From Inonotus obliquus (Eukaryota > Basidiomycota > Agaricomycetes > Hymenochaetales > Hymenochaetaceae): DNA of 64,000 bases. Below the pieces are notes generated by a model. The model searched no databases. It saw only the letters and a list, made by a program, of their open reading frames with translations, and was not told where the DNA came from. The stretch spans positions 1,302,001 to 1,366,000 of the forward strand of contig JAJHTX010000008.1 of the NCBI GenBank assembly GCA_032164295.1, given 5' to 3'. The first letter of the stretch is position 1, and each line of letters starts with the position of its first letter. Shown here piece by piece: positions 36,057 to 47,893 of this stretch. The position numbers were made by a program, and so were the translations under genes.

Positions 36057-37465
36057 CTATAGATTTTGCCTCGACTGATCAGCCCGAGCAGGCGGGCTTG
36101 TCTGTTCTTCCGGGAAAGGGGGAGTCAATAGTCCTGAATTTTGACGCTCTTGTAGGGGAGGGGGTGAGGTAGTGGCTGACTGCTGGGGCTGGGTAGTATA
36201 TATCGGCTGTCCTATTTGGTTCGGTTGTACCAGATAAGTCGGCTGCGCCACGTAACCGGGCTGGAGTTGGTATACCGGCTGCGAGGTGTAAACTACTTGA
36301 GCTGGGTAAGTCGGCTGTAGTGGATAAGTCGCTTGGGCTATATGAGGGAACGCGTTAATAGGCGCCATGCCTCAGGTCAACTTAAATGACGCATACCTCC
36401 CTGTCCCATTCCTTCAATCCAGAGAGAACGTTTGCAGCCACAAATCAGTAGAATCATAATAGCGGCGGCGTAAGGAATGTTTGTAAGGAGTTGCTCGGCG
36501 AGGTAGGCACCATAGACTGCAGTGAGATTGTCAAGATTGTGATCCAGCCCCGATGGCGAGTGAATTATGGTGAAGATAAAGTCCACTAAGGCACGAAGGG
36601 CATATAGCGGAAACACGAAATGAAACATGATTTTCAAGACCTGGCAAGAATTAGACTAAAATTTGTCATGAAAGGTGAAGCAAAGGTACCTTGACTTCCA
36701 ATCCACTTTCTCGGACAATCTTGTTTACAGTAAAGGCAAGGCCTCCCAGGAAGAACGCGGATGCAAACCAGAATGCATCGAAAGCGTATACATTGCCACC
36801 AAAGCGATCGGCTCTCGAGTCCATCTCGGTTTCGAACGCATCCACACTGCTATAGTCGCTAGCTTTGAGCCTGATATAGTAGGTATATAGCGCTGATGTC
36901 GTGGTACCAAAAAGCATGAGGAACGAGAAGATGATCAGATAGCCGTTGTGCCAGGCTGAGCTGAGAGTGGACTTCTCGTTTCCCGCGTCTTTCTGGCCAT
37001 TTGAATGCTGAATAGCCTTTTCCACCCTGAACCGCAGCAGGAGACAGAATGCAAGGAAGAAGAAAGAGGAGGCCCAATAGTGGAAATACGCGGCCATCGC
37101 TCCGCCTACTACGACGTTTTCGAACAAGTCAGGAGATAGATCACAATCTGCCCCCATGTCCCGGGCGATCAACGCGGCTGACTGGATTAAAGAACACACG
37201 AGCGAAACGAGAATCAGCGCAAATGCACGACGATATGCTCGGGCGATGGCCAAAGCGGCAATGCATAGTATCGAAAGCCCCAGATACAGTACCGCAAAGA
37301 TGAAGTTGAAGGATAACGACGCCTTCAGACATGTTAACAGTTTTTCAATTTCGGTAAAGACTTTTGTGCACGTACAGCGTTTAACTCGCCTTCTGCATTA
37401 CGCCGGGGGCCGTTGCAGCTTCCTCGATATAATACTAGCAGCGGACGGAGCACGTCGGAGAACAT
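36057..37465 (-). CDS. Seven-TM membrane protein M3 with Pro/Gln/Tyr-rich tail
   Basis: A diverged third paralogue. The first exon is 'MFSDVLRPLLVLYRG' (ATG at 37463-37465). After a GTACGT...GAAG intron comes 'ASLSFNFIFAVLYLGLSILC'. Further helices include 'AFALILVSLVCSLIQSAALI', 'SSFFFLAFCLLLRF', 'IIFSFLMLFGTTTSALYTYY', 'AFWFASAFFLGGLAF', 'VLKIMFHFVFPLYALRALVD' and 'NIPYAAAIMILLICGC'. The junction 'SLWIEGMGQGG' is conserved with M1 and M2. The tail is a run of 'QPTYPAQVVYTSQPVYQLQP' style repeats, then a P/E-rich end at 36057. It keeps the architecture with no stop, which supports the family being functional. Confidence 0.75.
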
Positions 37466-38826
37466 GGTGAAGCTGACTGAGGCATGTCAGGGCAGGTTGC
37501 AGAGCCCTTGAGACCTATTGCCTTGGTGTCTACTTGGAGCTTGGCATAAGACCATCAATTTCCCTGTGACTAACGCATAAAGAAAGCCAAGGTTGATGGA
37601 CAAGAGATAATTTCCCTATCCGAACTTGACGCCGCCTCTCCTTCAGAACACGCATCAGTTGGGTTGACTAAAATCCACCTTAGGTAGCTATACTCTTGCT
37701 CTAAAAGTTATCGTTGGTTCCGCATCAGAGATTTAGAGGAAGTTGAGTAAATGGATGATGCACAAGGATAGTACTAGTAACTACGAAACAACCGGCATCA
37801 TGTATGGAGACGAAGCATCACGTGTGACAGCACCCAGTCGTGACGCCACTCTCTCTCGTGAACATCATGCAACTCTCCCACCAAATCCTACTCATTGAGC
37901 TTTTCATCTCACTTCGTCGGTATATAGAACCGTTGGGTACAACAGTGAACTCTTGCAAGAGGATAATGTCACTGATGAACATGTCGGGCAGTCAAAAGCT
38001 TATATTCTGAAAAATTCGATTGATGCGGCGACCCGCCTTAGAATTCTCTCTCGAGGCACCGTTTGTACCGCCCTTGCGCAGCGTTTATGGTGCTACGGCT
38101 TCCGGGGTGGGCATTTTCGCCCGAAAGAAATAAGTTAACGCCAAAGGTCCGAAGCAATGTACCATGGTCACCATACTCGGAAGCATTGGAACTAAGCGAT
38201 ACAGCAATCCGCAGTTGGATCTTGAAGGCTTCTGTTTGTTGAGCCCGGAAAAGACACATAGCGTCGTCAATCTCTGCTTCTCGTTGCTTTGATCAAGAAG
38301 TCACTTCCTTCCTACTGTGCCGGATGCTAAAAATAATTTTTTCTCTACAATCTGGTGGTCTGGGGCCTAAGTCTCTGCATTAGCTCATGGAAATGCGACT
38401 GCGCTTTGGTTCACAGTAAAAGTAATATCCGTCATAGTCAATCACTGACCGTGATGGCAGCCCACCGACTCTGGCTCCTTCGTCTGCACCGGTATCGGTG
38501 AACTTGCGATTGGATGCTAATGCCAGCATATTTACCCTTCATCAAGCAAGTGTCTTACGCAGCATCTCCAGGGGTACAAAGGGAAACATCCGTTTGATCG
38601 CAAACAGAGAAGCGCGTGCAATCTCCAAAGAAGAGAGAACTATTGGGCAATGCGATGAAGCGAGATGGACTTCAGTGACCAAACACAGGAAACCCAATCA
38701 ACGGAGACCTATGGCCAAGCGTCTCTGAGGACAACCACAAACAGGACCGCGCGACATTTCCGAAAGGGCCGGCAGTCCGCAGCATTAGCAGCTTTGGAGA
38801 CTATCCTGTGCTCATACATAGCAAGG
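37466..38826. other. Gene-poor interval 5' of M3 and of the second precursor gene
   Basis: Divergent intergenic region of about 1.4 kb. Short frames only; nothing supported. Confidence 0.4.
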
Positions 38827-38834
38827 TATATAAA
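38827..38834 (+). promoter_or_regulatory. TATA box of the second proline-rich precursor gene
   Basis: TATATAAA about 110 bp upstream of the ATG at 38945, the same placement as in the first precursor gene. Confidence 0.6.
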
Positions 38835-38944
38835 CATCGTCTGTTTGATTGTGGAACTGCAGTCGCTGGCGGCAGAACTTTCACCTACATTCGCATTTCG
38901 AACATTTCCACTGCAATCTTCGCCTTTACTTGACCTACGTCAAT

Positions 38945-39483
38945 ATGCTTTTCAACCAACTCGTTCTTTTATCCATCGTTGCTGTAGCTGCAGCCATACC
39001 GGTACGCAGTTTGTTCTCATCATACTCGCAATATCGTTGACTAAATCACACACTGTTTAGGTGCCGCTTGATGCGGAGCCGGATGGAAATGCTGCGACAG
39101 TTCCACCTCCTCCCAATCCAATCCAGCCCGTAGCGAATCCGCTTCAGCCGACTCCTACCATCGTTCGCGTAGGCGGACTGTCTGGAGGTAAGCGCGATGC
39201 GCAGGTGGACGCTATACACGCCCGACAGGCCCCACCTCCGCCTCTGCCTACGCCTAGTCCAAATAACGATAATGGACCTAGACCCCAGCCTGAAGGACCT
39301 CCGGGCAGTCCAGGAAGAGGTCGTAGATCTACTCAAGGCAAGGTCGATCGCAATGATGCTCCAGTGCCTGTGCCGCAGCCGCCTCCTACTCCTACTCCTA
39401 CTCCTAACACTCCAGCCCCGCCACCCCAGGCTCCCGAGGACGGCATTCGCGCGCGTCAAGCTCAGCCTCCTCCGCCTCCCCAG

Positions 39484-39517
<34 letters not shown>

Positions 39518-39963
39518 GGCCGCCCCCGCCCCCTCAGGGACAGGCAGGTGGGAACAATGCTGCTGCTGCTGGAGGAAGACGCCAAAGACAGGTCCAGGAA
39601 GATTCCGAACTCGATTTTGACTTTGAAGGCAACGATAACGACGACGTTGGTCAGGCACCACCACCGCCGCCTACTGTCACGCCTGCACCCCCTCCGGTTG
39701 ATACTGGCAATGCGCCGCCTACCGCGACACCTGTACCCCCTCCAGTTAATACTGGCGATGTGCCACCCCAGAATGGCAAACGCAGTCCTCAGGCTCCTCG
39801 TCCACCTCAGAACCAGAACCAGAATCCGAGCCCGAATGGAAATGCGAATGCCAATGGAGACAGACCCCCGCAGAACAACGCTGGAAACAATCAGAACACG
39901 CCTGCTCCGCCGCCTGCTCCGACGACGACGCAACCCCCACGTCCTCCTCAGAATGCTCCGTAA
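38945..39963 (+). CDS. Secreted proline/asparagine-rich precursor, paralogue of 29652-30624
   Basis: Exon 1 (38945-39001) encodes a 19-residue leader ('MLFNQLVLLSIVAVAAAIP') that aligns residue for residue with the first precursor. A phase-0 intron sits at the same place (39002-39060), and exon 2 again begins with Val-Pro. The mature region is rich in P, N and Q, with fewer and more varied basic sites: GGKRDAQV, HARQAPPPP, GRRSTQ, RARQAQPP, GGRRQRQ and NGKRSPQA. An acidic patch (DSELDFDFEGNDNDD) lies before the C-terminal third, and an (AAC)n run encodes poly-Asn. The total is 319 residues. The shared leader, intron and style show common ancestry with the KR-repeat precursor. The mixed RR, KR and AR sites leave open whether it is processed in the same way. 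Confidence 0.75.
39484..39517 (+). repeat. (AAC)n microsatellite inside the precursor gene
   Basis: About eleven AAC triplets encoding an Asn run between two proline blocks. In frame, so length changes would not break the gene. Confidence 0.85.
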
Positions 39964-40324
39964 GCATTCGCTTGTGATGGGTGGCCCGTCTGTGGTTTCA
40001 TTTGGTCTTAGAGGTTTCCTAGAGGTTCTATTAATCGGTTCTAGCCACCATGATTAATATCGTCAGTCGTGGCTTGGATTGGGAATGTACATAGTAAACA
40101 AAGTGTTCGTGAAATAATCAATCGTTGCAAAAAGCCTACTGGGACTGATGCGATGTCGATGCCTGAGCCAGTTTATGAATACAAGGTTACAATTGTTTAC
40201 AAACTAAACTAAGGTTGGTCTTTCATGACATGGGAGAGACAGCTAAGTAGATTCTACATCAAGATACGTAGGAGAATGTCTGAGGCTGGGGAGGGAGATG
40301 ACTCATTTTGCACAGCAAAAGCCA
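39964..40324. other. 3' spacer
   Basis: Convergent region between the precursor gene and the coiled-coil gene. Nothing else seen. Confidence 0.4.
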
Positions 40325-40675
40325 CTAAGCCACATCCACGTTATCTTCCTTATCAGGAGTATTAATACCCAGTGCAGTAGCCGAGGTTAAGAACCCCTTG
40401 TTCCCGACCACTTCCCTCCTTTTCTCGTTGATCCTCCTCTTCAAAGCTCTAAACTCCTCCTTTCCATACTCATCGAACACTACTCGCGAGAGGTCCTCAT
40501 ATGCTTCGCGAACCTGGTCGAACTTCCATTCGAAGTGAGCAGATCGCGAGTCTGAGTGCTGGGCACGAGTGTAGAGTGCTCGATAGTCCCTTCTGAGGTC
40601 ATCGAGCTTCTTGTTAAGACGCTCGATTTCGGCTTCGAGAAGTTTGGTTTTGGTCTTCCACGCTTCGACTGTCAT
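40325..40675 (-). CDS. Small coiled-coil protein, 116 residues
   Basis: An uninterrupted frame from the ATG at 40675 to the stop at 40325. The first 40 residues show a heptad-like pattern of hydrophobic residues within charged ones ('LLEAEIERLNKKLDDLRRDY'), and a second helical stretch follows ('EFRALKRRINEKRREV'). There is no signal peptide or TM. It may be an orphan gene or one exon of a longer gene. No family recognised. Confidence 0.5.
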   Translation of the reverse strand: MTVEAWKTKTKLLEAEIERLNKKLDDLRRDYRALYTRAQHSDSRSAHFEWKFDQVREAYEDLSRVVFDEYGKEEFRALKRRINEKRREVVGNKGFLTSATALGINTPDKEDNVDVA

Positions 40676-42971
40676 CAGTTGAGAAGAGGGGAAGAGGGAA
40701 GACGGTGAGTGGCTTATTCGTTGCTGGATGGATGGAATGGTACTGTACTTGGATCAATCGAACTCGAGTCATGGCGACTTGCCATCTCGAGGTTGCCTTC
40801 TTGAAGGCTATTGTCCTCTGGAAGCGGCTTCGAGGGAAGGCAGAGCACCTAACGAGAGTTCGTTTCGTACGACCATCAGTACAGATATAGTCATCGCAGA
40901 CGGCGAGGAAGAGGCAACGCACTTTGCGAGTACCATTACGAGTAGCATTCAGAAACCGTTGACGACGCGTTGGTTCAGTCGTTGGAAACTGTATTTGTTC
41001 ATCCTGAGATATCCAGGATACCCATGAAGGGGTACGAACACCAGCCCGTCGTGATAACGGACTATCGTGATAGCCATCTGTGGTTCGACTCGGTTGCATA
41101 TTCTTGACTGGATGAGCAAGCGACGAGCGACAAATTTATTAGACAAGGATTAAATCAGCTGGTACTTGGACCAACAATGTCCAAAGTCTACGTGGACTTT
41201 GAGAGAGGAAGAGATAGTGATAAGACGTGAGGCCGATGATTGCCTAAAAGATAGGGGCGTTCATTGTCCTCAACTCCCCCGGCACCTTTAAAGAGAAGGA
41301 CGAGGGTGGCTCGAAAAGACCACTTGGTCTTCAAGCCACAACGAATTTCATACTAGTCATGGCTTGCCTTTTTCTCCACTCTTCCGTGTTCGGAACAAAC
41401 GCGAGATTTAATCAGTCGTTAGGCTTGTTCGTTCAAGATCCCGGCGCAGACTTATTTCCGGGTTAGAGCTTTCTTGGAGGTGAGTGGAGGATGTGAGGAA
41501 GAGAAGTGACGCAAATCCACACTGGATGAACGGAACTTGAATTATATTTCCTATTACGAATGCTAGTTGATCAGCGTCCCCTCTTGCTCCCTTCGTCATC
41601 GACGACATTCGCATCATTCATCCCTCACTGATACATATGGCAGGGTTGCAACATAGCTGATAGAGATTGCTTTTCTTCCTATCTAAGGTGAGAAATTGGC
41701 CATCCATCCATACCAAGCCATCATACATGAACTAATCAGTGCGATGCAGGTTTTTGTCTTCACTCACCCGTCACTATCCCACCTCTTGCTATACTATCCA
41801 AACACAAGGATAGAAGAATCCACACACCAAATGATCGGTCGACCATTCCCCAAACTCTCCCGCAAATGAAAGACCGCTAACTCGGTTCTCATGCGTTTGG
41901 AACCCGGGACCAGGGCTGTGGGTGGATGCATCGGTGTATGAGTTTGAGTCGGTGGAAGCATGGCCTAGATAGCTGCACCAAAGGACGGACGACCAAATGG
42001 ATGGCTAATGGATGGAAGGAAATTTGAGATTGACAAACACCAGGTTGGATAGGTCCAGATTGATGGACGGACGGAAAATGAACACGACGTAACTGTTCTA
42101 TGTGCTTGGGGTATAGCATGATAGTAAGTGAAGACATCATGATACACATCTGGTCAACATGAACAGTGATATTCTAATCTCCAACTCCCCTATCTCCAAC
42201 TCCCCTAGTCCATCTTCACACCCCGAAACTATCCACGACTCTTCTTGTGGCATCCGGTTACAACAGTCTGCAGTGTCAGGCAAACATTTCACAGATGACG
42301 GCAAGACCACCGTGGTGGTTCTCCCAAGTTACTGGTTTATCCCTATCGCTAATGGTCTCCGTTCTGAATAAACATGTTTTCACAAGATTTGCAGTAGCAT
42401 AAAGTCCAAAATCAAGAACCTGGCAATCTACAAGGCTGAGTCTGAAACGTCCACAATATGTAAGCAAGAAGCGGCTGATCTGTTGCCAAGAAATCCAAGA
42501 CTGGCTTCGAGATCGTGGATCCCGACATGCCCGCAGCGCAGCCATCATCAATATTCGTGGCGGATCCATGAAGAGCACCTTGAGGCGCGATTGTTCGGGT
42601 GATGATCTAATCTCCGTCAGTGGCGGAGGGGTACCAAGCCTTCGAGCCGCTCCGAAAAATCAATGCTGTGTCGTCATATCGTGCAAACCATGTCAGCCAT
42701 ATGTATCGTGGCCACATCCAGGAAGAGACCCAAAATGGAATTATGTATCTTATTCTAGAACATGACATAGTGCTATATCGTTACCAAGTACAAACAAGGC
42801 TAATCGGTGCAAAATATTGAGGCTGGGTAACGAGGGTACATATGATGCGGTCCAAAATCAGCAGTAGCGTCCGATGTAAACAGAAGTAGAAAAAGTCAAA
42901 AGGAGGTTCAAGCGCGGCGTGGGTATTAAACGGCGGATGGAACAGAAAGAAAGAAGAGTTGATCACGAACC
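40676..42971. other. Gene-poor interval, about 2.3 kb
   Basis: Several open frames of 60-160 codons on both strands (for example minus 40614-41099). None has domains, splice structure or paralogues in the window. Short direct repeats such as 'ctccaactcccctat' occur at about 42178-42205. No gene claimed. Confidence 0.35.
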
Positions 42972-45484
42972 TCAGGCCTGCTTTTCCACATCGCTGGATT
43001 GCGCAGGTGGGCTGAATGGCTCCACGGTATACCCAGCTTTAGATAATGGTGCAATCGATGAATCTCGACTAGAATTGAGCAGTCGTTTCTGCTCTTGCGC
43101 GTTTGAAGCACCAGCGACAGCGCTCGATCCACGGCTTAAATACTTCTCACCCTCCTCCTGATCACTATCGTCACCACGTACGAAATTGTATCCTGGTGCA
43201 TCAGTAGCCACAATCGCACCCGTACGCTCATCAAGCCGGAACCGGAGCGGGGCGAGCCTCGCCTCGATAGTCCTTTCTGTATCATACGGAACGAGGAGCT
43301 CGCCGAAGCCCGAGTGGGACGTGAGCGTAACGGCACTCGCTATAGAACCAGGTGGTGCGGAAAGGAAGACGCCTTTGCGCATTCTATGGTGGACAATGCC
43401 AACCACGAGCATAATGATTCCCATGATGATAAGGACCGTCGCTAATGCATGCGCAGCCAGTGGTCTGTAGGAATTCAGTTAGCTCGCTTCCTTAGGTATG
43501 CATGCTTCCACGTACTCAATAACAAGTCGGGGCTTTAACGAAATGACAGTGGCCGGAAGGCTTTGATTCGTAGGCAAGAAATACGTATTTTTGGCCACAA
43601 GCGCTAAATGTTGAGTCTAAAGGGGCATAAGAGGATGAAGGGGAGCCTGAACAAAGAGTGAAATGCACGGACATAAATCATCGATGTTGGTTCCAGAAAG
43701 CCATCCACAGAACCAAACGCGGCGTCCTCGACCTCAGTCCCATTCAGTTGCACAGCACGTAAAATAGCGCCAGGAACACCGTTTCTCGTCGCGTTGGCTC
43801 TTACTTCTGTGAACTCATCCGGAGATTGGTCAAAAATAACGCTGAGATTTGAATGACTTTAGCATATGCCGGAAAACTTGACTCGTCAGCTTACCCGTTG
43901 AACGCAAGACCCATTTGCGGAACGCCTGTGACATTGTTATTGGCATAGTCGTCAATGGGAGCAATGATTCTCACTCCCTCAAGTGATCCGTTGTTCAGTG
44001 AGGCGTTGGCAGCAACAGTGAAGACCTCAATAGTGGGGGAACAAAATACACCTTGCGCCTGTGGGCTGCCATTACTGTTACGATAAAACCAGAAAAACAC
44101 GGGGAGGAAAGTCTGATTCGTCCCGGGAGAAGTGCCGCAGTTCTCTACCGGGGAGACACCATATTGCTGATTTGCGTCGGCGGGATCAAAAGTAACAGAG
44201 ACGGGACATGAACTGGATGTCCCATTAACGATGAAGTCAGGACCGGATTGCGCATCAAGCGTAGACTGGGATGCACCAGAGCTTATAGTTACTGGAGCTA
44301 CTGGAGCGAAGCATGTCGCGTTTGCTCGAATACCGGTGGTATTCGTAGTTACGGTTCCATTGAGCCAATTGCCGTTCGGGAACTTTGAAGCAATGAGTAC
44401 GTGTCTATCAAGGAAACTGTAAAATCTTACTTTGAAATCCGCTGTGACCCAGTTATTGTTAACAAAGGGAGGATCTGGCAAACCGTTGCTCGCCGCCGCA
44501 AGGACATACTACCGATTTTTTTAGAAGGTAGAACATAACGTAGAAACACAAATTACTTACTCCTGCGGCAGCAAGGAAGGCTGTTAGCTGGAATCGGTCC
44601 GGGTCAAGTCCGAGAGATCTAATGCTAATGACGTCCGACGGTGAAGGCTTTGGTACTTGCGCAATGCTGAATATTGCACTGGCAAGGGGCTGAAGGAGAT
44701 ACTTCAGGAGCCCGGCAATTGCCGATATGAAGACGAGCCAGTGGCGTTTCCATAATGATAAAAATATACTATAAAGGGAGCTATAGGGAAAAGGGCTCAG
44801 TTGTGACGAACGGCATGCATACATGAGATCGGCTCGCACTTGATCGAGATGTAGTCCAGCAGCAACGAGTCCTCTGCTCTGGCATTTCCTCTTGCAAGAT
44901 TGATGTATGGCTAGAACGAGCATGAACTCAACGGTTCTCACCCTGCTGGACGAAATGTCGTACCTGATATCGTTTAACTAACCAGGCTTTCGACTCCCAG
45001 AGCAAACCGAGGGGAACAACAAGAAGGACAGGGAAGAAAGACTGATTGCAGTGTTAAGCTTTTTAGCGTATTTTCTGGAGGAATGAACGAACGAACATAC
45101 TGTAAGGAACTGTGCGGAAGCAAACTTGAAGACGTTCTCCTCTTTGACACGGAAACCTTGACCACACCAAATCAACTTCTCGTTCCACGCGATCCTGCGC
45201 CCCGCATACCTGTCTGCCTCTGCGATATAGAGAGCGCCACCTCCAAAGCAATACCCAATGAGATCATGAAAAGTCCGGCGGGTAGAATAACCCATAATTT
45301 CATTTGCGGGGGCTCCTGAATACGAGAACGAAGTCAATAAGACGAGTTTTGATGGGCATTTGATGCCACTCACATATGATTTTGGCCTTTCCTCGCGTTT
45401 AACCGTCGGAATAAGGTGAATAGACTCTCTGAAGTTTTTGGTTGAAGCGGTTAGAGGTGGGGAGAGAGGTACATTGTCCTGCAT
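42972..45484 (-). CDS. DUF3433-type multi-pass membrane protein
   Basis: Exons assembled from the ATG at 45484: a cytoplasmic lead ('MQDNVPLSPPLTASTKNF'), a helix ('LWVILPAGLFMISLGIALEV'), 'FRVKEENVFKFASAQFLT', a helix ('SFFPVLLVVPLGLLWESKAW'), 'PYINLARGNARAEDSLLLDY', 'RHWLVFISAIAGLLKYLLQP' and 'AAASNGLPDPPFVNNNWVTA'. A Cys-poor, N-glycosylation-rich extracellular region follows (for example 'NGTSSSCPVSVTFDP', 'VFFWFYRNSNGSPQAQGVFC'). A late TM ('MGIIMLVVGIVHHRMRKG') and a charged C-terminal tail end at 42972. The 'ARGNA-ED-LLLDY' stretch and 'RHxLVFxS' loop are typical of fungal DUF3433 proteins. Function unknown; at least seven introns. Confidence 0.7.
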
Positions 45485-46561
45485 GGCTGGCCAGCGGATA
45501 TGAGAACGTTGTGGTAGAATGGGCAGGGATTGCGGACGCGAGAAGGCGTTACCGCATCTCGCTCTTATACACGTTGGCCCAGAATAAGTGTTGTTAGATT
45601 GCCGAGAACACCGTGTCCATCACATATCCCGTTTATGGTGACTACAGGCTGTGACAATCATATAAATTCGGAACGTGAGTATGGTGACCAAGCCACTTAT
45701 TATGTAATTTACCCCTCTTCCTCACAGGCTCACCTGCACTAGCAAGCTCACTAGGAATTAGAAAGTAAGAAAACGGCCAGGGAAACCTGATTCGGTGGAA
45801 AATGCAGCCAATAGTCACACAATTTCTATGACTGTTCACGTGCGAGAGGGGAAATCGGAAAAATACCAAGCTCTTTCTGCCGCGTTCTTCAAGTTCAACG
45901 ATTTTCAATTCACATCTATGGACAATCACGATGACTTGGCGCAACTTGGACCATCATGGTGAAGCACACACAAACTTTTCAAAGGTGAGCCTCCTCCTTT
46001 TTATCGCCATCATCAGTACTAGTGGGGCACAGATATTGAAATTCTTGCTTTTCACGCCGCTCTCACGGATGATTCTCCCTTTCTATTGTCTTGTCAACAA
46101 CCGGCCAAGTACGATTGAGCCATGCCGAGTCGCCGCCGCATTCACAAATAGTACATGGAATGGTTCCACTCTTGTACACAAAAGCAACCAACAGTCAGCT
46201 GTTGCTTTTGTATCATGTTCTTGATGGTGATAGGTAGATTTGCGTTGTTTGTACTTATTTAAGCGCGTGGTGATGTTTCTCTATATACAGAAATGCGTCG
46301 GCGATGAGCGGTCATTCAAAGGAAGACTTGGCCTCAAACCACCAAAAGTATCAATTTTGCCAGTCTATCACGATCTCGGGATCTTGGCTGACGAAAACCC
46401 ACAAGGGTTGACTAGCGGGCGTTTTTGCTTATAACATTTTGAATAAGCCCGAAACAGCCCAGTCGTTGGATAACACGTCGTACAGCCTTCATCACACCGC
46501 CTCCCACCAGACCTGATTATTTTCCCATCAACAGCGCATCACGGCCGTCATCACCTCTACC
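45485..46561. other. Divergent intergenic region
   Basis: Between the DUF3433-type gene (minus) and the ADP-ribosylglycohydrolase gene (plus). No supported gene. Confidence 0.4.
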
Positions 46562-47870
46562 ATGACGAACGATCACCTCAAATCCCGAATGAGAGGTTCA
46601 CTCTACGGACTTGCCGCAGGAGACGCGCTAGGAGCTCCGTATGAGTTCAAGGGTCGAGGAATGTATAAGGTTTCAGGTATGATGGAGCCTTCGTATACGT
46701 TTTTGCTCAAGGATGAGAAACCTATGGATCCTGGGACTTGGACGGATGATACTAGGTACTTATCTCATTACGCTGTGATGCAATGTGATGAAGAAAGGAG
46801 TTTGTTGATTTATCTAACGATGATGCATTTATCTACATAGTACGGCGCTGTGTCTTGCAGAGTCGTTGAACGAGCATGGTAGACTCGTTTGGCAAGATGT
46901 AGCAAAGAAACTTGTTAGGTGGTACGACAATGGTAAATGCCTTACTTTTTTTAGAAGGAATTTTTCGCTAATCGGGTTCAGGTTACATGTCCGCAGTTGA
47001 TTACTGCTTCGATATCGGTATCTATCACCCCTGTTCCTCCATTTACTTGTATCTCGACTCACCAGAGTTAACTTACTTCTGACAGGCAACGCCACAAGCA
47101 ACGCACTCTCAATTTACTCAGACTCCATCCAACAAAACACAGAACTCACATTATCCGGCTCAGACCAACTATCCTCCTCCGGAAATGGTTCCCTAATGCG
47201 TCTCGCTCCAATCCCTATATTCTACCACACCAACCCCTCGCAAGCGCTGACAACATCCGAACTGCAGTCTAAAATAACTCACGCATCACAGTTATGTCTT
47301 GAATCATGTAGATTGGCTACAGCCCAGATTATTGGGTTCCTTAGGTGTAGTGAGACATTGACGGTGGAGGAGAGAAAGCAAGTTGTGTTGGATTCTGCTT
47401 ATGTCCCTGAGGGTGTTACGGAGGAAGAGCTGGACTTTGGGACGGAAGAAGTTAAAGCTTTGAGAACGGGGACCTGGAAGACCAAACCCGTTAAAAAAAT
47501 CAGGACTTCGGGTTTCGTGATTCATTCGCACGAAGCAGCTCTCTGGGCGCTCTGGAACTCTAGATCATTCGAAGAGGTACGCATTGAAACTCAACATCCT
47601 TCGCGCTCACGCGCAGACGTTTCCTTGCATTTTTCTGATTTTTGGTTTGTTTATTAGGGTATGATGATGCTTCTGCCTTTGGGCTCCGACGTCGACACCG
47701 TTTGTGCGATTTACGGACAACTTGCGGGTGCACTCTACGGAATTGAAGCTATACCTGAGCGATGGCTCAACGCTTTGCAGCGAAAGGACGTTCTCGGAAA
47801 GGTTTTCGATACGCTCGTAGACAAGGCTTTACAGCAAACCGCGGACGGGATAAATGATCCAATAAAATAA
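46562..47870 (+). CDS. ADP-ribosylglycohydrolase family protein (DraG/ARH type)
   Basis: The ATG at 46562 is followed by 'MRGSLYGLAAGDALGAPYEF', the family's N-terminal signature, and 'WTDDTSTALCLAESL' across an intron (GTACTT...ACATAG), which supplies the first metal-binding Asp pair. Later come 'DIGNATSNAL', 'GNGSLMRLAP', 'TSGFVIHSHEAALWALW' and 'LPLGSDVDTVCAIYGQLAGA', the second metal site. Most relatives have G-G-D-T-D-T there; this protein has G-S-D-V-D-T, with the two Asp and the last Thr kept. These enzymes remove ADP-ribose from proteins or related substrates using divalent metal. The C-terminus is at 47870, only 23 bp from the convergent kinase gene. Confidence 0.85.
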
Positions 47871-47893
47871 ATTCAACCATTGAGCACACTATT

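Noticed and set aside
39046..39933. 295-codon minus-strand ORF over the second precursor
   Set aside because: Low-complexity shadow of the plus-strand proline/asparagine-rich frame.
29652..39963. Assigning the precursors to the ustiloxin/dikaritin pathway
   Set aside because: No tyrosine-containing core repeat and no DUF3328 oxidase, tyrosinase or related tailoring gene was seen nearby.
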